From Penicillium oxalicum (taxonomy: Eukaryota; Ascomycota; Eurotiomycetes; Eurotiales; Aspergillaceae): a DNA stretch of 64,000 nt. The stretch is taken from assembly GCF_001723175.1 (NCBI RefSeq), contig NC_064651.1, forward strand, positions 868,001 through 932,000, given 5' to 3'. Each line of letters begins with the position of its first letter. The stretch's first letter is position 1. Below, piece after piece: positions 34,501 through 47,600 of the stretch. Under the pieces are notes generated by a model. It saw nothing but the letters and a program-made list of their open reading frames with translations, searched no databases and was not told where the DNA came from. A program made the translations under genes and the position numbers.

Positions 34501-35997
34501 ATCGCCACAAGAAATCCCCAATGCTCAGATACTGTAGATTTAATTTTGGAATGGCCAGCGGTCTCGATCCGTCGTACGACTCCGTTCTCAGCAATGCGGG
34601 ATCGTAGAGAGTGTCCTCTGTCGGGAGAACCTTGATTCGAGCAGCAGCCTCTTGGAAGGAAAGTCGGCGTGCATAAGCTGATGAGAGTACTTCAAGGTAC
34701 AGCTGTCGGTCGAGGGTGACATTGGAGGACTTTGGATAGGTTGTCCGGAACCCAAGATGCATACACAGCTCCTGTAGCTCTGACTCTTCAAGAGATGAGA
34801 GTTGTCCTTGAAGTTCAGAACGCTGTTCAATGGCGCCCAAGTTAGAAAGCGCAAGGATGGTGAGCTTCTCCTTGAAGTGCTTCATCGCTGTTCTCTGTAA
34901 ACGCGCCAGCTCCTGACAATGGAGGTCATAGACCGCCTGAGGCGAGAGCGCCTCACCGGAGTAATCGTCAATCGCGAAAAAGACAAAGTGACTCAGCAAG
35001 CTGTAAAGATCGCGAAGCAGCGCATTTTCCGGGTTGCGGTACAGATGCGACAACCGAATGACAGGCAATAGATTCAAATCCTTCAGCAACGTATTGACGT
35101 AACGCCGAGTCGGAAGCTGGCTCAAGAGGTCCACAAGCAGTTCAATGAATCTCTCCTCGTAAAGCAAATTCTCAGACTGCTCTTTCTCAGATCCGTTCAG
35201 TTTTTGTAAAAAGATGAGGAGCATAGTGTACAGCCATGACCGCTCAAATCGGATTTTAGCCTTGACGGCGTCATCTCCCGCTTCGTATCGTTTGTTCGCC
35301 GCCCTCCAGGCTTTCTTCAATATCGGCGATTTTGAGATTACGCGCTCTCGTGCTTCATCGCCGGCCAAATTGTGCCATATCGAGATCGAGACCAGTGGGG
35401 CGCATTCTTTACGGATGAGAGGGTTTTCGAGGGATTGGAAAGCGCCAATGATGAAAGAGACGATGGAGATTCGCGATGTGGTTGCAAGCGAAGGATCAAT
35501 ACTCATAGACAGCACACGGTGGAATAGGCTGGAGAAGTCGTCCGCGCGATCGGAGAAAATGTCTATGGCACATGGTTAATGAGTCTGACATGATGTTTGA
35601 CCTTGCCCAATCGCGATCGCTTACTCCATATCGGCAGATGCTCGCGGTGCTTGACGCTCACAATGAGAGCGATCAAAAGAATATGGTGATTTGACGCATC
35701 TTCGGTGTACGTCGGCCACAGGAACCTGCGCGTGGTTTGGATCAGCTCTGCGGAGTGGGTTTGCCTCATATGATTCTGAACCTACTTTTCTAGAACATTC
35801 AAATTTTCCAAAATCAACAATGATCGTGTAGCGAAGCCCTCTGCTTCCAAAGGATCCCATAATTGCTGCTTGATCACATCAGGCTTGACCTTGCGAACCT
35901 TCTTTGCATCGGACCAGTACTCTTGCGCTAGCTTCACCCAGGCATTGTCCTCGCGGAAGTCCACCACGGTTGGTCTAGATTCTAGACTCTGAGCCAT
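31596..35997 (-). CDS. aqr: Intron-binding protein Aquarius (Cwf11/IBP160), SF1 helicase
   Basis: Four exons: 35997-35786, 35725-35625, 35562-32086 and 32023-31596, total 1405 aa. Aquarius is a superfamily 1 RNA helicase of the spliceosome, bound with the intron-binding complex to the intron upstream of the branch point. The N-terminal 800 residues are the Aquarius scaffold. Helicase motifs follow: GPPGTGKTD (Walker A, about residue 819), [19 protein letters not shown] (motif II, about 1054), [11 protein letters not shown] (motif III), [20 protein letters not shown] (motif V, about 1258) and [12 protein letters not shown] (motif VI, about 1288). The C-terminus is an acidic tail. The last intron falls inside the motif V region, so the single-frame ORF misses motif VI. 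Confidence 0.96.
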
Positions 35998-36672
35998 CGC
36001 GTCTCTTGTCCCTAGCCCGGGAGACGTGAGATTGTGGAGGGCGTAAATGGATCTGCGCGCGTCGGGGCGTTTTCATAAAGCTCCGACTGTCAGTTACTGA
36101 GATCATTTGCACTCGATACACGACCCTCTGGAGGCCGGGCTCGGGTCTTAGTCAGCACCATGCGGCCTGTCACAGCACTGCCGACCTTCAGTTAGCACAC
36201 TGAAAGCTCACCGCCTGATACTCCGCCCTAACGATGGCTCTAGGATTGCCGAATGTGGTTGGATTGTAGAGTAGGATGAAGCAGTGACAAACTTTCGATA
36301 GAGTAGAGCCAACCATAATTATTATGAGAGGTTGAGGATTGCCCCCTCATCTCGGTCAATCCGACGATACCTCGAATTTGAAAGGAATTCATCTAATTCA
36401 TCAATCCAATGCTCGCTACCTGAACTAAATGGTTGTATCTCTGCCTGAGGTTTACAGCATGTGACCAGATAAGCAACGACTTTGTGCCGGCTCGCCGCAG
36501 ACTGGCGCGCGTCACTGGAGAGCTAATGCCAGAGGTCTTGGCACTCTCTTCTCCGCCGAGCCGCCGGGCGCTTTTCCCATTTCCTTGTGCTTCTCACTCC
36601 GATCGCTTTCTCTTTTTTGGCGCTCTCGTACAGCGTCCCTTTTGCATTTGCGACTTTCGTGATCTCACCACC
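35998..36672. promoter_or_regulatory. Divergent intergenic region, Aquarius / Hpr1
   Basis: A 675-bp gap between divergent ATGs of two mRNA-processing genes. The stretch before 36673 is CT-rich. No classical TATA box was identified. Regulatory sharing is inferred from orientation only. Confidence 0.4.
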
Positions 36673-38994
36673 ATGGCGGCACTAGACCTCCAGGTAGTGC
36701 GTGTCTACAAGGAGCTAGTTGACCGTCTGTTGAAGCGCGCAGCAGAGGTCAAAGCTGACTCGCAGATCGAGCCACCGCTGACTGAAGGGATCCTGGGAGA
36801 GTCAATCTGGAAGCTTTCTGCTGAAGACGACGAGGCAGTCAGTCATTTCAACTCACAGACTCGTTTCGCTGCTGTGGAGATCGCCTTTCGCGAAAAATTC
36901 TATCGCATTCTGGTAAGCAGTCCTTCGATCTTTCCTGGTTGCGAATTCATCATGGTAGCGCGACGGTGAATATTTTACTTATTTTTGGTCGATGACCCTA
37001 GGCTTCGACTCCGATTCACGATTCGACATTTATCCAGATCTGGAACTTACTGGATATCGTCTCCATCTTCTCGGACAATGGTCAGTTACCAGTCCACCCC
37101 GCCAGATGCGTCGACTCCTCTCCCTAATTCGTCTTTTCTAGAACAATGTGAACCTGGCTTGATTTTCTGGCTGATCGAAGAGCTTCTCGACAGTCAAACA
37201 ATCGACGGATGTCGAAAGGTTTTTGACTACCTAGAATCGCGCCGGGAGCGTAATATCAAGGTAAGCCTTAGTTTGCCGGCTCGGAAAGAAATCCATCTCA
37301 TCGTCTGACTTGCCCAGAAACATTTCAAGCAAAAAAGTCTCGTCATTCTCCGCTCGTGCAACGAGCTTCTTCGACGGCTGTCTCGCGCGGAAGACACGGT
37401 GTTCTGCGGTCGTGTTTTCATCTTCCTGTTCCAGAGCTTCCCACTAGGCGACAAGAGCTCAGTCAACCTGCGGGGCGAGTTCCACACCGAGAACGTGACT
37501 ACGTTCGACGATGTTGTAAAGCCGTCGCCCGAGGCCGAGGAAGACACTGTCATGGCAGATGAGAACGACAATGCTTCGCCTACGGAAACCGATGCCGGTC
37601 CAGGGGACCAACCAGATGGGCCTTCACCAATCCCGAAAGTGGTCTTCAGCGAGGAGAAGAGCGGAATGAATGGTCAGATGAAGGGGAAAGTTGACTTGGA
37701 TGCCCTCTATCCAGTTTTCTGGAGTCTTCAAGCATACTTTTCTTCCCCCAGCCAATTGTTCGATTCCGAGCGATTCGCTGCCTTCAAATCCGGTCTGGAA
37801 GCTACCGTTGCCGCATTTAAAAACATGAAGACTGAGTTGGAGAACAAAGCCGGGTCAAGGTCTTCCGAGGAGGCTCGCAAGTCTCACAGGCGGAAACGTG
37901 TCGCTGAAGACGCCGAAGTTGGCATCAGCTTCAATCCGAAATACCTGACTAGCCGGGATCTCTTTGACCTTGAAGTGAGCGACACGGCATTCAGAAGGCA
38001 TGTCCTGGTACAAGCACTCATCCTCATTGACTTTATGCTATCCCTCACACCCAAAGCCAAGTCTCGATTGGTCGATGCGACCAACAAGTCTGTGCTGTAC
38101 GGCTTTGATATGAATGAAGAAGACGCCAAATGGGCAGCCGACATGCGCAAGAGTATTGAGGGATATTTACGCCAGGGCGATGGTGGAAACTTTTATTTCC
38201 GAATGGTAGATACGGTCTTATCCAGAGATAAAAATTGGGTCCGTTGGAAGGCCGAGGGGTGTCCACCCATTGAGCGGCCGGCTGTCTCGGTGTCCGACTA
38301 CATGAGCGCCCGCGAGCATGCCACGAAAGCATATGCAAACAAGCGGATTCGTCCGTCCCCCATGGGGTCACTTGACTTGAAATTCCTATCTGACAGTGAG
38401 GCCCTCGCCAATATTGAGCGGCTGAAGGAATCTGATAGAGTCACCATCCCATCCGCAGACTCTCTGATGATGGGCATCATGGACGATGAGATGGACATCG
38501 ACACCGCGCAGACCCCAGACGACAAGGCCCTTGCGGAAAAGGCCAAATCAAGCAAGACGTGGCGTCTTCTCCGTCTGTCCGTGAAGACCAAACTCGGCCG
38601 CTTCGACAAATTCAAAGATGGAGAGAATTTGAATGCCCTTTTCGAGACACCCGAGGCACCATCAGAGACCCCGCAGCCGGTCGAAGGAAGCCAACCACCA
38701 GAGGAGAAGACTGTCCCGACACTTACGCCTTCTATCGAGGCTCCCTCTGGTGGTGGTGGTGACGAAGTGAAAGTAGAAGAGGCTAGGGAGGGTTCTGGTC
38801 CTGTCACGGTTGAAAGTGCCACCACCATCGCAGACGCCAATCAGCTGAATGATGTTCCCTCCGAGCCAGCCCCTGTTCCAGAGACGACGACTGTGCTCGC
38901 TGAGGGCAACTCGACCGATTCACCCGGGCCAGCTGCGACCACTGGGACGGCTCCCGAGAAAACTACAGAAGAGGAGCCAACAACAGCCACCTAG
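36673..38994 (+). CDS. hpr1: THO complex subunit 1 (Hpr1/THOC1)
   Basis: Four exons: 36673-36912, 37002-37080, 37142-37260 and 37318-38994, total 704 aa. The start is the first ATG of a good context (ACCATGG). Hpr1/THOC1 is the scaffold of THO, which couples transcription elongation to mRNP packaging and export. Family segments include LIFWLIEELLDSQTIDGCRKVFDYLE, SLVILRSCNELLRRLSRAEDTVFCGRVFIFLFQSFPLGDKS and, later, QALILIDFMLSLTPK, NWVRWKAEGCPP and LRLSVKTKLGRFD. An acidic, Gly/Asp-rich insert lies at about 205-250. The last 140 residues are a Pro/Thr/Glu-rich tail that looks disordered. It lacks a recognisable C-terminal death domain like that of human THOC1. Confidence 0.94.
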
Positions 38995-39427
38995 AAAGTA
39001 CCGGTACTGGATCAGGGCCCAGAATCTGCTCTCGAATATTTCTTCTACCCTGCCTTTTCTTTTCTCTTCACCCTTTGATGACGGAAATTCGGATTCGATT
39101 TTTCTTTGTTCCTCCCCCTTTTCATAATTGATGATACCCCTGATTCTCTCGCCTCCATCGCTCTGTGTTCAATAAGAGAATTTTTATATTTTTATCACGT
39201 TCCGATCTCAATCCGATTCTCGATCCAGTCATTTCCGTGTAGACATGGGGTACCTCGGTGTATTGTACCGATTCCATTCCTACCCCCTGGCAGACTGCTC
39301 TGGGGAAGTCGCATCATCGAATCAGATTGTGATCATGGCAGTTGGGTCCTACGTGCTCAGCTGAGATAAACCAAAATAAAAAAGAAAAGAGAAGAAAATG
39401 TTGTGTCACAAGACTTCTGGAGTCAAG

Positions 39428-39430
<3 letters not shown>

Positions 39431-39468
<38 letters not shown>
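39431..39468. repeat. (CA)n microsatellite
   Basis: About 19 uninterrupted CA units, 440 nt after the Hpr1 stop codon. Confidence 0.9.
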
Positions 39469-40188
39469 AGTGCTAATGACTCTCGTCCCAGGTAATTTTT
39501 CAAGTTGACGCCACTTCATGAAACTTTCGCACGTCAAAGGATGAGAAGGCCAGAGTCTCCTGGTACAGACAAAAAAGTCATTAAGTTAGCAGCTAGACCG
39601 AAGATGTCTGGATACCTCCCTTCAACCTCTATCTTCTCGGTTCCTAAGTACAGAAATCTGTACGCCAACAAGATGAATTGGGGTGAAATGAAAGGGGGGT
39701 CGAAGTGTGCTGTATATCACTCGAGACGTCTGACAGGTGAGGTTCTCGCGGGATCCTACCTCTAAACCCACTATGAATACCAGTTCGCAATCTGAGGGGA
39801 ATCATCTCAATATATTTAATAGGTATTACCTAGATAAGCACCATTTCCCCCTTTCTACATCACCGTTTACTTTTTAATAATGTACCAGTGATCCATCTAC
39901 GCACTATTTAACGACTAACCTCAACGCCCTAGTACTTTGAAGCCTGGTATTCGGATCAGTTATACAACATACGCACACGGGCCCCTGAGAGACAGCGCTT
40001 TAATAGAACAACCATCCATCTTGGCCACCTTGGGCCCTTTCTCCATGGACGTGGAGCCCTGCGGTGGACATTTGAACGCGGACAGATTGTTCTCGAAGAA
40101 GTTTTCTCTTTCCTCTTTCATTTTTTCTTTTTCTTTTTCTTTTTTTTTAAAAAAAAAAACGCGCACTGATCGCAAGCTGGCTGGTTTA

Positions 40189-40206
40189 GGGGGGGGGGGG
40201 GGGGGA
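40189..40206. repeat. G18 homopolymer
   Basis: Eighteen consecutive G, 30 nt after a T/A-rich hinge (T8 then A10). Length is unreliable in sequencing, and G-quadruplex formation is possible. Confidence 0.85.
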
Positions 40207-42938
40207 TCCAGTAAAGCGACCTGCATCCCATGTATGACTTTGAGGCTTAGGAGTCACGTTACCACACTAAAAAGACATAAGAGGGCTGAGTCCAGGTCCA
40301 CTTCTAACGGCGCTAGAGGTTCAAATTCTATTGAAGGGGGGAATTCGCAGGGGAAGGGGGCAGGAAGAGGGTCGTGATTTTCTTTCTTTCGAAGGGGGGG
40401 AGACGTGGGAGAACACGATACAGAGTGAAAGTCCAATTGCCATTCATTTCTTTCCAGAATATAAGAGGTGAATACATATCAGACGTTCATAAGATGAGTT
40501 GTTGGTCCAGATAATAGTTCAGATGCGAATGAGCAAGGACTAGTCATCTAGGTAAGGTAGTGATATAATCAAGTTCGCTTTGACGAATGATGTAGCAGGA
40601 GGACAGACCATCACTGTTTTCCAAAGTTGGCCGAGTAGCTTGTCTTTGCTCCCCTCTCTGTCAAGGGTTTGCCAGTGAATTGGTGGGCTCGTTCGTATCC
40701 GACAATGGAGACGCCCGGGCACGTGGTGACCACTCAGACTAAATTGGACGGTAAGGTAGTTGTCCGTTTCTTTTCCCAATCGAGTAGCAAGACTACGAGA
40801 TCAAGCGTGGCCGGGTCACGAAATTGGAATGGGCTCGAATACCTAGCGTTGCTGACGCTAGTGTAGTACTGTACGCTCGGTCTGGTAAGAGTCCCGCGAA
40901 GCATACTGGTGGCTGGGTGAATCCGGTAGATCACAGTGTAGAACTTACAGCACAAAAATATATGTGATCAAATTGATGAGATATGGCATAAGCTGGGGTC
41001 ACCTATACTAGTTAACGCTCCGCAGTCATTCAAGCGCTCATAGTTTGGATTCACCTTTGTACGCAATTTCTCCCACGCTCTTCTCGAATTGACCGGGGAC
41101 ATCAAATAATCCGAGTCGCAAGAATTTTTAAATTTTAATTTCCCCCCCAGCTACAATCAATCACCTACGTACACAGAGACTCATTGACCGTTCTACACGG
41201 TGCGTGTTCAAAGTGCATAATGATCAGATTGGAGAGTTCTCATTTTACTTCTTGCGCATCGACCGACATCCAGACCCGACGTGTCCGGGGCCCGCGAGAG
41301 CCTCGAATCATCGAACTAGATCCAAGTACTAGACTTTCACGAATCGGAAATCACAGGAGAAGAACTTTTTATCGCTGGTGAATTTCCAACGTTGGCGCTC
41401 GTGCGGTCCCTGTGTTTGACATTTCAATAGCTCGAGTCCTTAAATCAGCCCCATCCTGAGTACTGGGTATTACGGTCCTTCCCGGTTGAGGCTGTCCGCG
41501 TCTCGTGGAAAATCACTAATCCACTCCACAGTTCCCACATGAGCTTCTGCGAGAATACTTCGGGACTTTCACCATGGAGAGGATAGTGTGATGCACGGTC
41601 GAAAAGGAGCTGGGACGTCGAGATATGATCTCTTTGCCTTTATGCGGTACCCATATGGCTACGGTACTAGGTTGACCATGTATGGTGCTGCAGGTACGAG
41701 GACTGCGGTGCTGACCGTGGTACGTGCTAGTGCTAAGTACCCGGTAAGTACTGTAGTACCAGGCTCGTCCAGGGTTGTATCGAATGTCCCATGGCAGTCT
41801 TATGCAAGGTCCCGGAGACTACTGTAGTAAGCGCCGCATGCACCATCCTGGTGCCAAAGTTTAATCTCGCTTCGAGCAAGGTACGAGCACAGCTCTGAAA
41901 CTGGGACCTGGATGGACCACCACGCATCGGATACGACGGGTGTAGATTTTCCAGCTCTGCCCCTGGTCCTCCTTGAGGTCAATTTGTGGTCATCATCGAG
42001 AGAGGTCATGAGTTAAAAACAAAAAGAGTGATTCATGCATGTCCAACCCCGTCCGCTTGCCTTGAAAAGCCCCCCCCTTTCTCGCCTCCTTGACATCCAC
42101 GACTGAATAATGATGACGACGCGTCGAGTCACGAGTTTGGCAATTTCAAAGGATCGCATCACTACATTTCAAAGAGGCAAGTCAAGCAGTCTCGGCGGCG
42201 ACATTGGGCGCAGCCGAGATAAAAGTTGCGATAGCACGATGGACTCCCGAGGCACTGTTATCTCTACAGGAAGGATTGGAAAGACTTAAAAGACTGTGCT
42301 TCTGGTTCTGGTTTTGCTCGCGAGTCATGGCAAGGCAAGGGAGGCAAGGATCAGATCTATCTTGAAGACTGGGAAGTTTTCCAATTGCTGGAGATTGCCA
42401 TGATTTGGTCAACATCAATCCGAAAGAGGAATGACTACGCTACCCGTGGCACTAACGCAACGGACGTCCCCCAACGGATCAAATCTCGCGATCGGAGTTC
42501 CCCAATCCTGAACTGTTCCAGAAAGAGAGAAAGAGGGAGGGGTGGTAAATGATGTGCACAAGCAAACAAATCTGAATCGACTGGTCCTCAAAACTACCCG
42601 ATTCAACACGGGAAATCTCGAGGATCGAAGGACGGACAGGATGAGTCCAGAGACTCGTCCGAGTGGTTGACTGGTCTCAGTAGCATCCTCCTCTGCGGAA
42701 AATCCAGTATCCCACGTAATACTTCCGTTGAGAAAGCGACTCCAGGGGACATATCACTGCTGGAAAAGACTTGAGACCTTTTCCGATGATACGAGAGATT
42801 CATCTCACGTCCCTTTGTCCTCTCTTTCCCCTTCTCCCCTCCCTGGCTAGAATGGAACAAAGTACTGCATGTGATTGCCGCACAGACAATGTAGAAAATC
42901 CACCAGTTCACACGACAGTTATAGCTATACCTGCACTG

Positions 42939-42994
42939 CACTACAGCACTACAGCACTACAGCACTACAGCACTACAGCACTACAGCACTACAG
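42939..42994. repeat. Tandem repeat, seven copies of an 8-mer
   Basis: CACTACAG is repeated seven times without error. The period of 8 excludes a codon-based repeat, and there is no spacer structure. Confidence 0.9.
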
Positions 42995-43478
42995 TACTCC
43001 TAACAGTACCAAGACCATTCGTGGAACCAATTTCATCCGTTTCACCCTCCACCCATTGCCCACTTTTAGTCTTTCGCCCCTCCCCCAAAAGCCTTTGGGC
43101 CTAACGGCGGCACTCACGTCATCCGCCGAGGCGAAGAGGTGGAAACCCGACTAGAGTGACCCTAACCGTCCTCCTCCTCCTCCTCCCATCCCCCCCCCCG
43201 ATCGGACTATAGAACTGGCCTACACCCAAGGAAGTAGTGATCATCCCAGACTTTCGGCCGTAAACCCGTGCTCTGCGCCATCTGATTCGGGATGTCAGCT
43301 TGTCAATCCCGAGTTTTCTCCCGGTTACGTTTCCTTCCCCCTCCCTCTTCCCTTGGGGCGGCATAAGCCGAATCAGCGAGTGGACACTCTATACGACCGT
43401 CTTGCCTCATTTTCATTCCCGATTCTTTGTGCTTTGTGGTGGAGTTGAGAGGGAGGAGGCAATTTTCTCAAGGATCCA

Positions 43479-43526
43479 CATTCTCATTCTCATTCTGGTT
43501 CTGGTTCTGGTTCGGGTTCTGGTTCT
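43479..43526. repeat. Hexamer tandem repeat
   Basis: Three CATTCT units pass into five GGTTCT/GGTTCG units, all in the same six-base register. Confidence 0.85.
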
Positions 43527-44342
43527 GCACCTGTGTTTTGTGTGTGGTTGGATGGGGGGGGGCTCAATTCTCGATGTGGTCTGAAGACCGACAGTTGGAG
43601 ATGATGGATCGTATCCACTGCCATGATCGCTGCGGAAAGAGGGAAAATCGTGACGAAAAGGTCTTTTTCGATGATGGAGGTGGTATCTGAAAGAGTAGTT
43701 TCATTGTATGTCAAGAGCTGTTGTTAATGGTTTTTACATATGTACAGTACCTAGTAGTAGAAAGGATGTATAATTTTAAATGTTGTACTGTAGAATCGGG
43801 GATTAGTTCCCCCACACATCGTACCTTCGTCAGGGGTGCAATAGCAAAAGGAGCTACAACCATTCACTACCTGGCCCGGGGCAAAGTTGCTGATCTGGAT
43901 CAATCATGCTCTCATTAGACTGAATCACGTTTCCAATACTAGAAGGGGGAGGGGGAGGTTCACAAGAGGGACATGGATGGAAAACTCTTGATTGGACATG
44001 CAAAGACATGATGATTTTGTCTTACGCGTTGATCTGCACGAGAGCACACAGTATTTACCCCAGTCCAGTCCATCCGTGTCTGTAGCCTATGGCTGGTTGG
44101 ATCTTGTCGAAATTCTGGGAGATGATCTATATCCATATACCTTGTAGATCTTCCCCGACTTAGGCTAAACTGTCGATAAACGTGTGTGCGGAAAGACTAA
44201 GAAAAAAAAACCAGAGAAGCAGATTCACCTGTAGCTCATCGGTGATGGATCTCATAATTGCAATGAGACTGTGCCACAGGGGAATATTTTGTCCTCTGTA
44301 CATGGTACTACAAAGTTCGTAGTATATAGAATAGGGTAGGTT

Positions 44343-44639
44343 TTATACCACCAGATCACTCTTAGAAGCGATCTTCATGGCGTCGGGCGGATCCGATTTT
44401 CGTCTCTGATGGATGCGCACATAACTACGACCGCCGACTGCACAGAGGCGGATGTGCGTCTGTGGCGCAGTTCCCCGCCATTGATCGCACGCACCGCACA
44501 CGCACTGTGCACCGCCACCGGCTTCGACCGCCCCATGGAACAACGGCCAAGAATCTAGACGCATCAGCCCCCGATCGGCTGAAGCGGACCCCCTAAGGCA
44601 CTGACTCCTACTCCTGCTGGAGTGTAGGCGGAACGGCAT
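44343..44639 (-). CDS. Possible small ORF, 98 aa, unknown
   Basis: ATG at 44639 (MPFRLHSSRSRS) to a stop at 44343. The second half has GC-rich third positions and a plausible protein composition (GACDQWRGTAPQTHIRLC, then a basic segment), unlike the noise frames nearby. The first half is weaker, and the frame may instead be the final exon of a spliced gene. I recognise no family. Confidence 0.25.
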   Translation of the reverse strand: MPFRLHSSRSRSQCLRGSASADRGLMRLDSWPLFHGAVEAGGGAQCVCGACDQWRGTAPQTHIRLCAVGGRSYVRIHQRRKSDPPDAMKIASKSDLVV

Positions 44640-47600
44640 ACACGGGTTACCGCCCAGTGCCCACAAAACAAACAAAAGAGCCAGAGAACGCGTTTCTGGG
44701 CACAAAAGTAAACAGACCTCAACCTCGGCTTGGGGACGTGGAGAGGGGAAAAGGAAAAATCTTTCAATCACACCGTTAAATAAACAGGACCTTTTCACAT
44801 CGACCCTGCGACATGAGATGTTTCAAGCCTCGCGGATGTGGAGATTTCCAGGAGCCTTCCGGCTGTCCCCTTCCCACGGGTGGAGCATTAGAGTTGGAAA
44901 GGTTTGTTCGTATTACACACCATCACCGAATCCAATGACAACTTGGACCTCTCGAGCCATGGTTCACGCTGTCCAAGCGAAGGGAAAGACACGCCGCTGC
45001 ACTGGTTCCTGGCATTTTTCTTTCGTCAGATAAGAGTGTTGCCAGTGGTGGTGGGGGGGATGAAAGAGAGAGAGAGATTGTGTTCCATGATTGTTGAAAG
45101 GTCTGGACTCTGGATTGTTTGTATTTTGTGTATTATTGTGTGGCACTATTGTTATGTATGATGACCCTTTTTGGACCGGATACGAACCGGGTTTATTGGT
45201 CGCCATGAGGGCGCTGTCCGCGCATGGACAACTTCCATATGGTGATTGCGGAGATAAACCCAGATTATGGGAATTGAAATGTGGCTTAATATGTATTTTT
45301 GCTTTCTTCTGCAGCCAGACATAATCTGAGTGAGAGGCTGGATAGCTTCCATCAATGTGTGTGTGGCTAGACACCAGCCGGGTTGCCCGATTATGCGATA
45401 TGGTCAACTCGGATGCATGAGGTGGCCGATCAACCACGAGAGATCAAAATAATAAATCTAATGGGAACGCAACGCGTAAGGGAGGAAGTTGGTAGACAAG
45501 CAATAAGCCGAATGGTATATGCTCGTCCAAGTCTCATTCAACCACAAATCTTGGCCTTTGTTGTCATTTTTACATCCAGTATGCATACATACTTCAAAGG
45601 TGACCGTAGACCACTTTACTTTTACACACCTGGATTGCCTAGTCCCAAGCTATCTTCTCTTCTCTGTCCGCCAAAGGTACTTCAAAGATCCTGGGTGAAT
45701 TTACGGCTCTCGCTTCGCAAGTCAACCCGCTGGGTGCTCTTGACTCGTGATGAAAACTGGACATCGACAGGACAAGTCGTCGAGTCTGGTCGTCTACAAC
45801 ATCTCCAGTGGCATTGTTTTCGACATCTTCCGCGCGAGCGCCATGTCCACTTTGCCACATCCGCTTGCACTTTCCGACCATTTATGCTTTTGTGGCTGAT
45901 CATCGGTGGCTGGTGCACGGAGACTACGGCCAGTCAGCTCAGACGAGGATCAAGATTGGCTTGTTGCTCTTCTCATTGGCCTCGATGTGGTGATTTGACT
46001 TTGCACCAATGGTGCATGAGATAGCGGGTTCCGCCGTTCTGCTCCATTTCGGCTCGGAGAATTTTCCAATGATCGAACACATCGCTTTTGACTTTGCGGC
46101 TCGTGGGCGCTTGTTGATGGAAAGTGTCTGCCAGAGGTGATTGTTCATTCTGCACCATTGCATATACTCTTTCCCCCCTCCCCTCTTTGTATTTATTTAT
46201 TTATTAATTTTTGATTTAATTTGTCTTTTTCCCCCTCTGGTCTCGGAATTGACCCTTCGTTCTCTTCTCTTCCCTTTTCTTCCGGTTCTTCCCCACCTCC
46301 AATGTGATTTGATTGAGGGGCTGGTTATCGAGCCTCCAGCTACCAGTCGAAGGCCCACATGGTGGAGATCTCACGCCTCAAAGTCTTCAAAGACCTCGAA
46401 AGACTTCGGGGCCCCTCTCCTGGTCTTCGCCCGCTGTGTTTCCCCCCGGGTGCGCTAGTGACCTGGTCCAGGCAGCGAGCAGCGACCTTGAGCCGGCGAG
46501 ACTGACAGGCGTCGAATGTGGCCCCCTCCCTTTTGCCTTTTCCCGGCTCCAGTCTGCGGACATTGAGTTTCCACCACTGCTTCAAGCTCGATTTGGCGCC
46601 ATCTACACTGGCTGATCATCCGTCATTTCCAAGCTTCTGTCGGAAATGAAAGGGTTTGCAACAATGGAGACGCATTCAATCTCAATGGCTGTTGGCCATA
46701 TCGAGAGCTCAGAGCGCGTTCCTTTTCTCTCTGACATGAATGGTCACTCTGTCTTTACCCGCTTTGCCCGCCATGGAAGCTGCTGACGTTCCAATCAACC
46801 GAGGTTCTCGATGATTGTTGCTGACTGCGAATGATGACTCGATAGCCTTGACATCCGTTTCCCTTTTCTCTCGCTGTTCCTGCTGGTGGGACTACTCTAA
46901 CACCGTCTATTCATTACCTGCAGCATCTCCTGTGGATTTATCACTAAAAAGGGTTTGCAAGTCCGACATGTGGCTGTGCGTTCTCTCGTTTCCTCTTCCC
47001 CCCCTCCTCTCCCCTTCCAATCACACCATATCCTTGATCTGAGGTCGGTTAAATCCTGGATTTTTCTCTTTCCCCCCCCCACTCTTTGAATCGTGACATC
47101 CATATACTCAATGGAGATGCCGTTCTCGCAAGGCAGAAAAATAAAGCTCCTAGCTTGTGAATGCGCCCCCATCCACCGGAGATTACTCCCCGTTATGCCC
47201 TCTCCTGGAGCTCCTGTACGTGAGGTATCTGTTCTCGCTTACGGCCCTTCAGACCATATTTGGGAGGGTAAAAGATAGAAATCAGGGTATCTTCCACCGA
47301 TGCTCTTGATCCGCGTCATGCAGATCATCGTTGCTCCAGTGAATTGATTCCCTTTTTTTTTTGGGTCTCCCCTCTCTTGGGACTCTGGTATTGCTCCAAA
47401 AACTCATTCCCCACACGAATGTAGGCACTCGGCCTTCCCCTTGAAGACCACAGCCAAGGTCAGATACTGCAACCATGTGAAGCGGCACTTTGTCGCAAAT
47501 ATCATCTCGGATAGTGGCTACCCCAAAGTGGCTTCAATTGATCACTCCGTCAGCACACAACCCGGAGAATAGGAGAAAAAGAAAAGAAGAAGAAAAAAAA

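Noticed and set aside
42939..42994. Repeat array considered as CRISPR-like
   Set aside because: The units are directly adjacent 8-mers without spacers, and the genome is eukaryotic.
45383..46024. 213-codon plus-strand frame
   Set aside because: It begins at TTG, has no family likeness and has a composition like noise in CT-rich DNA. No splice model improves it.
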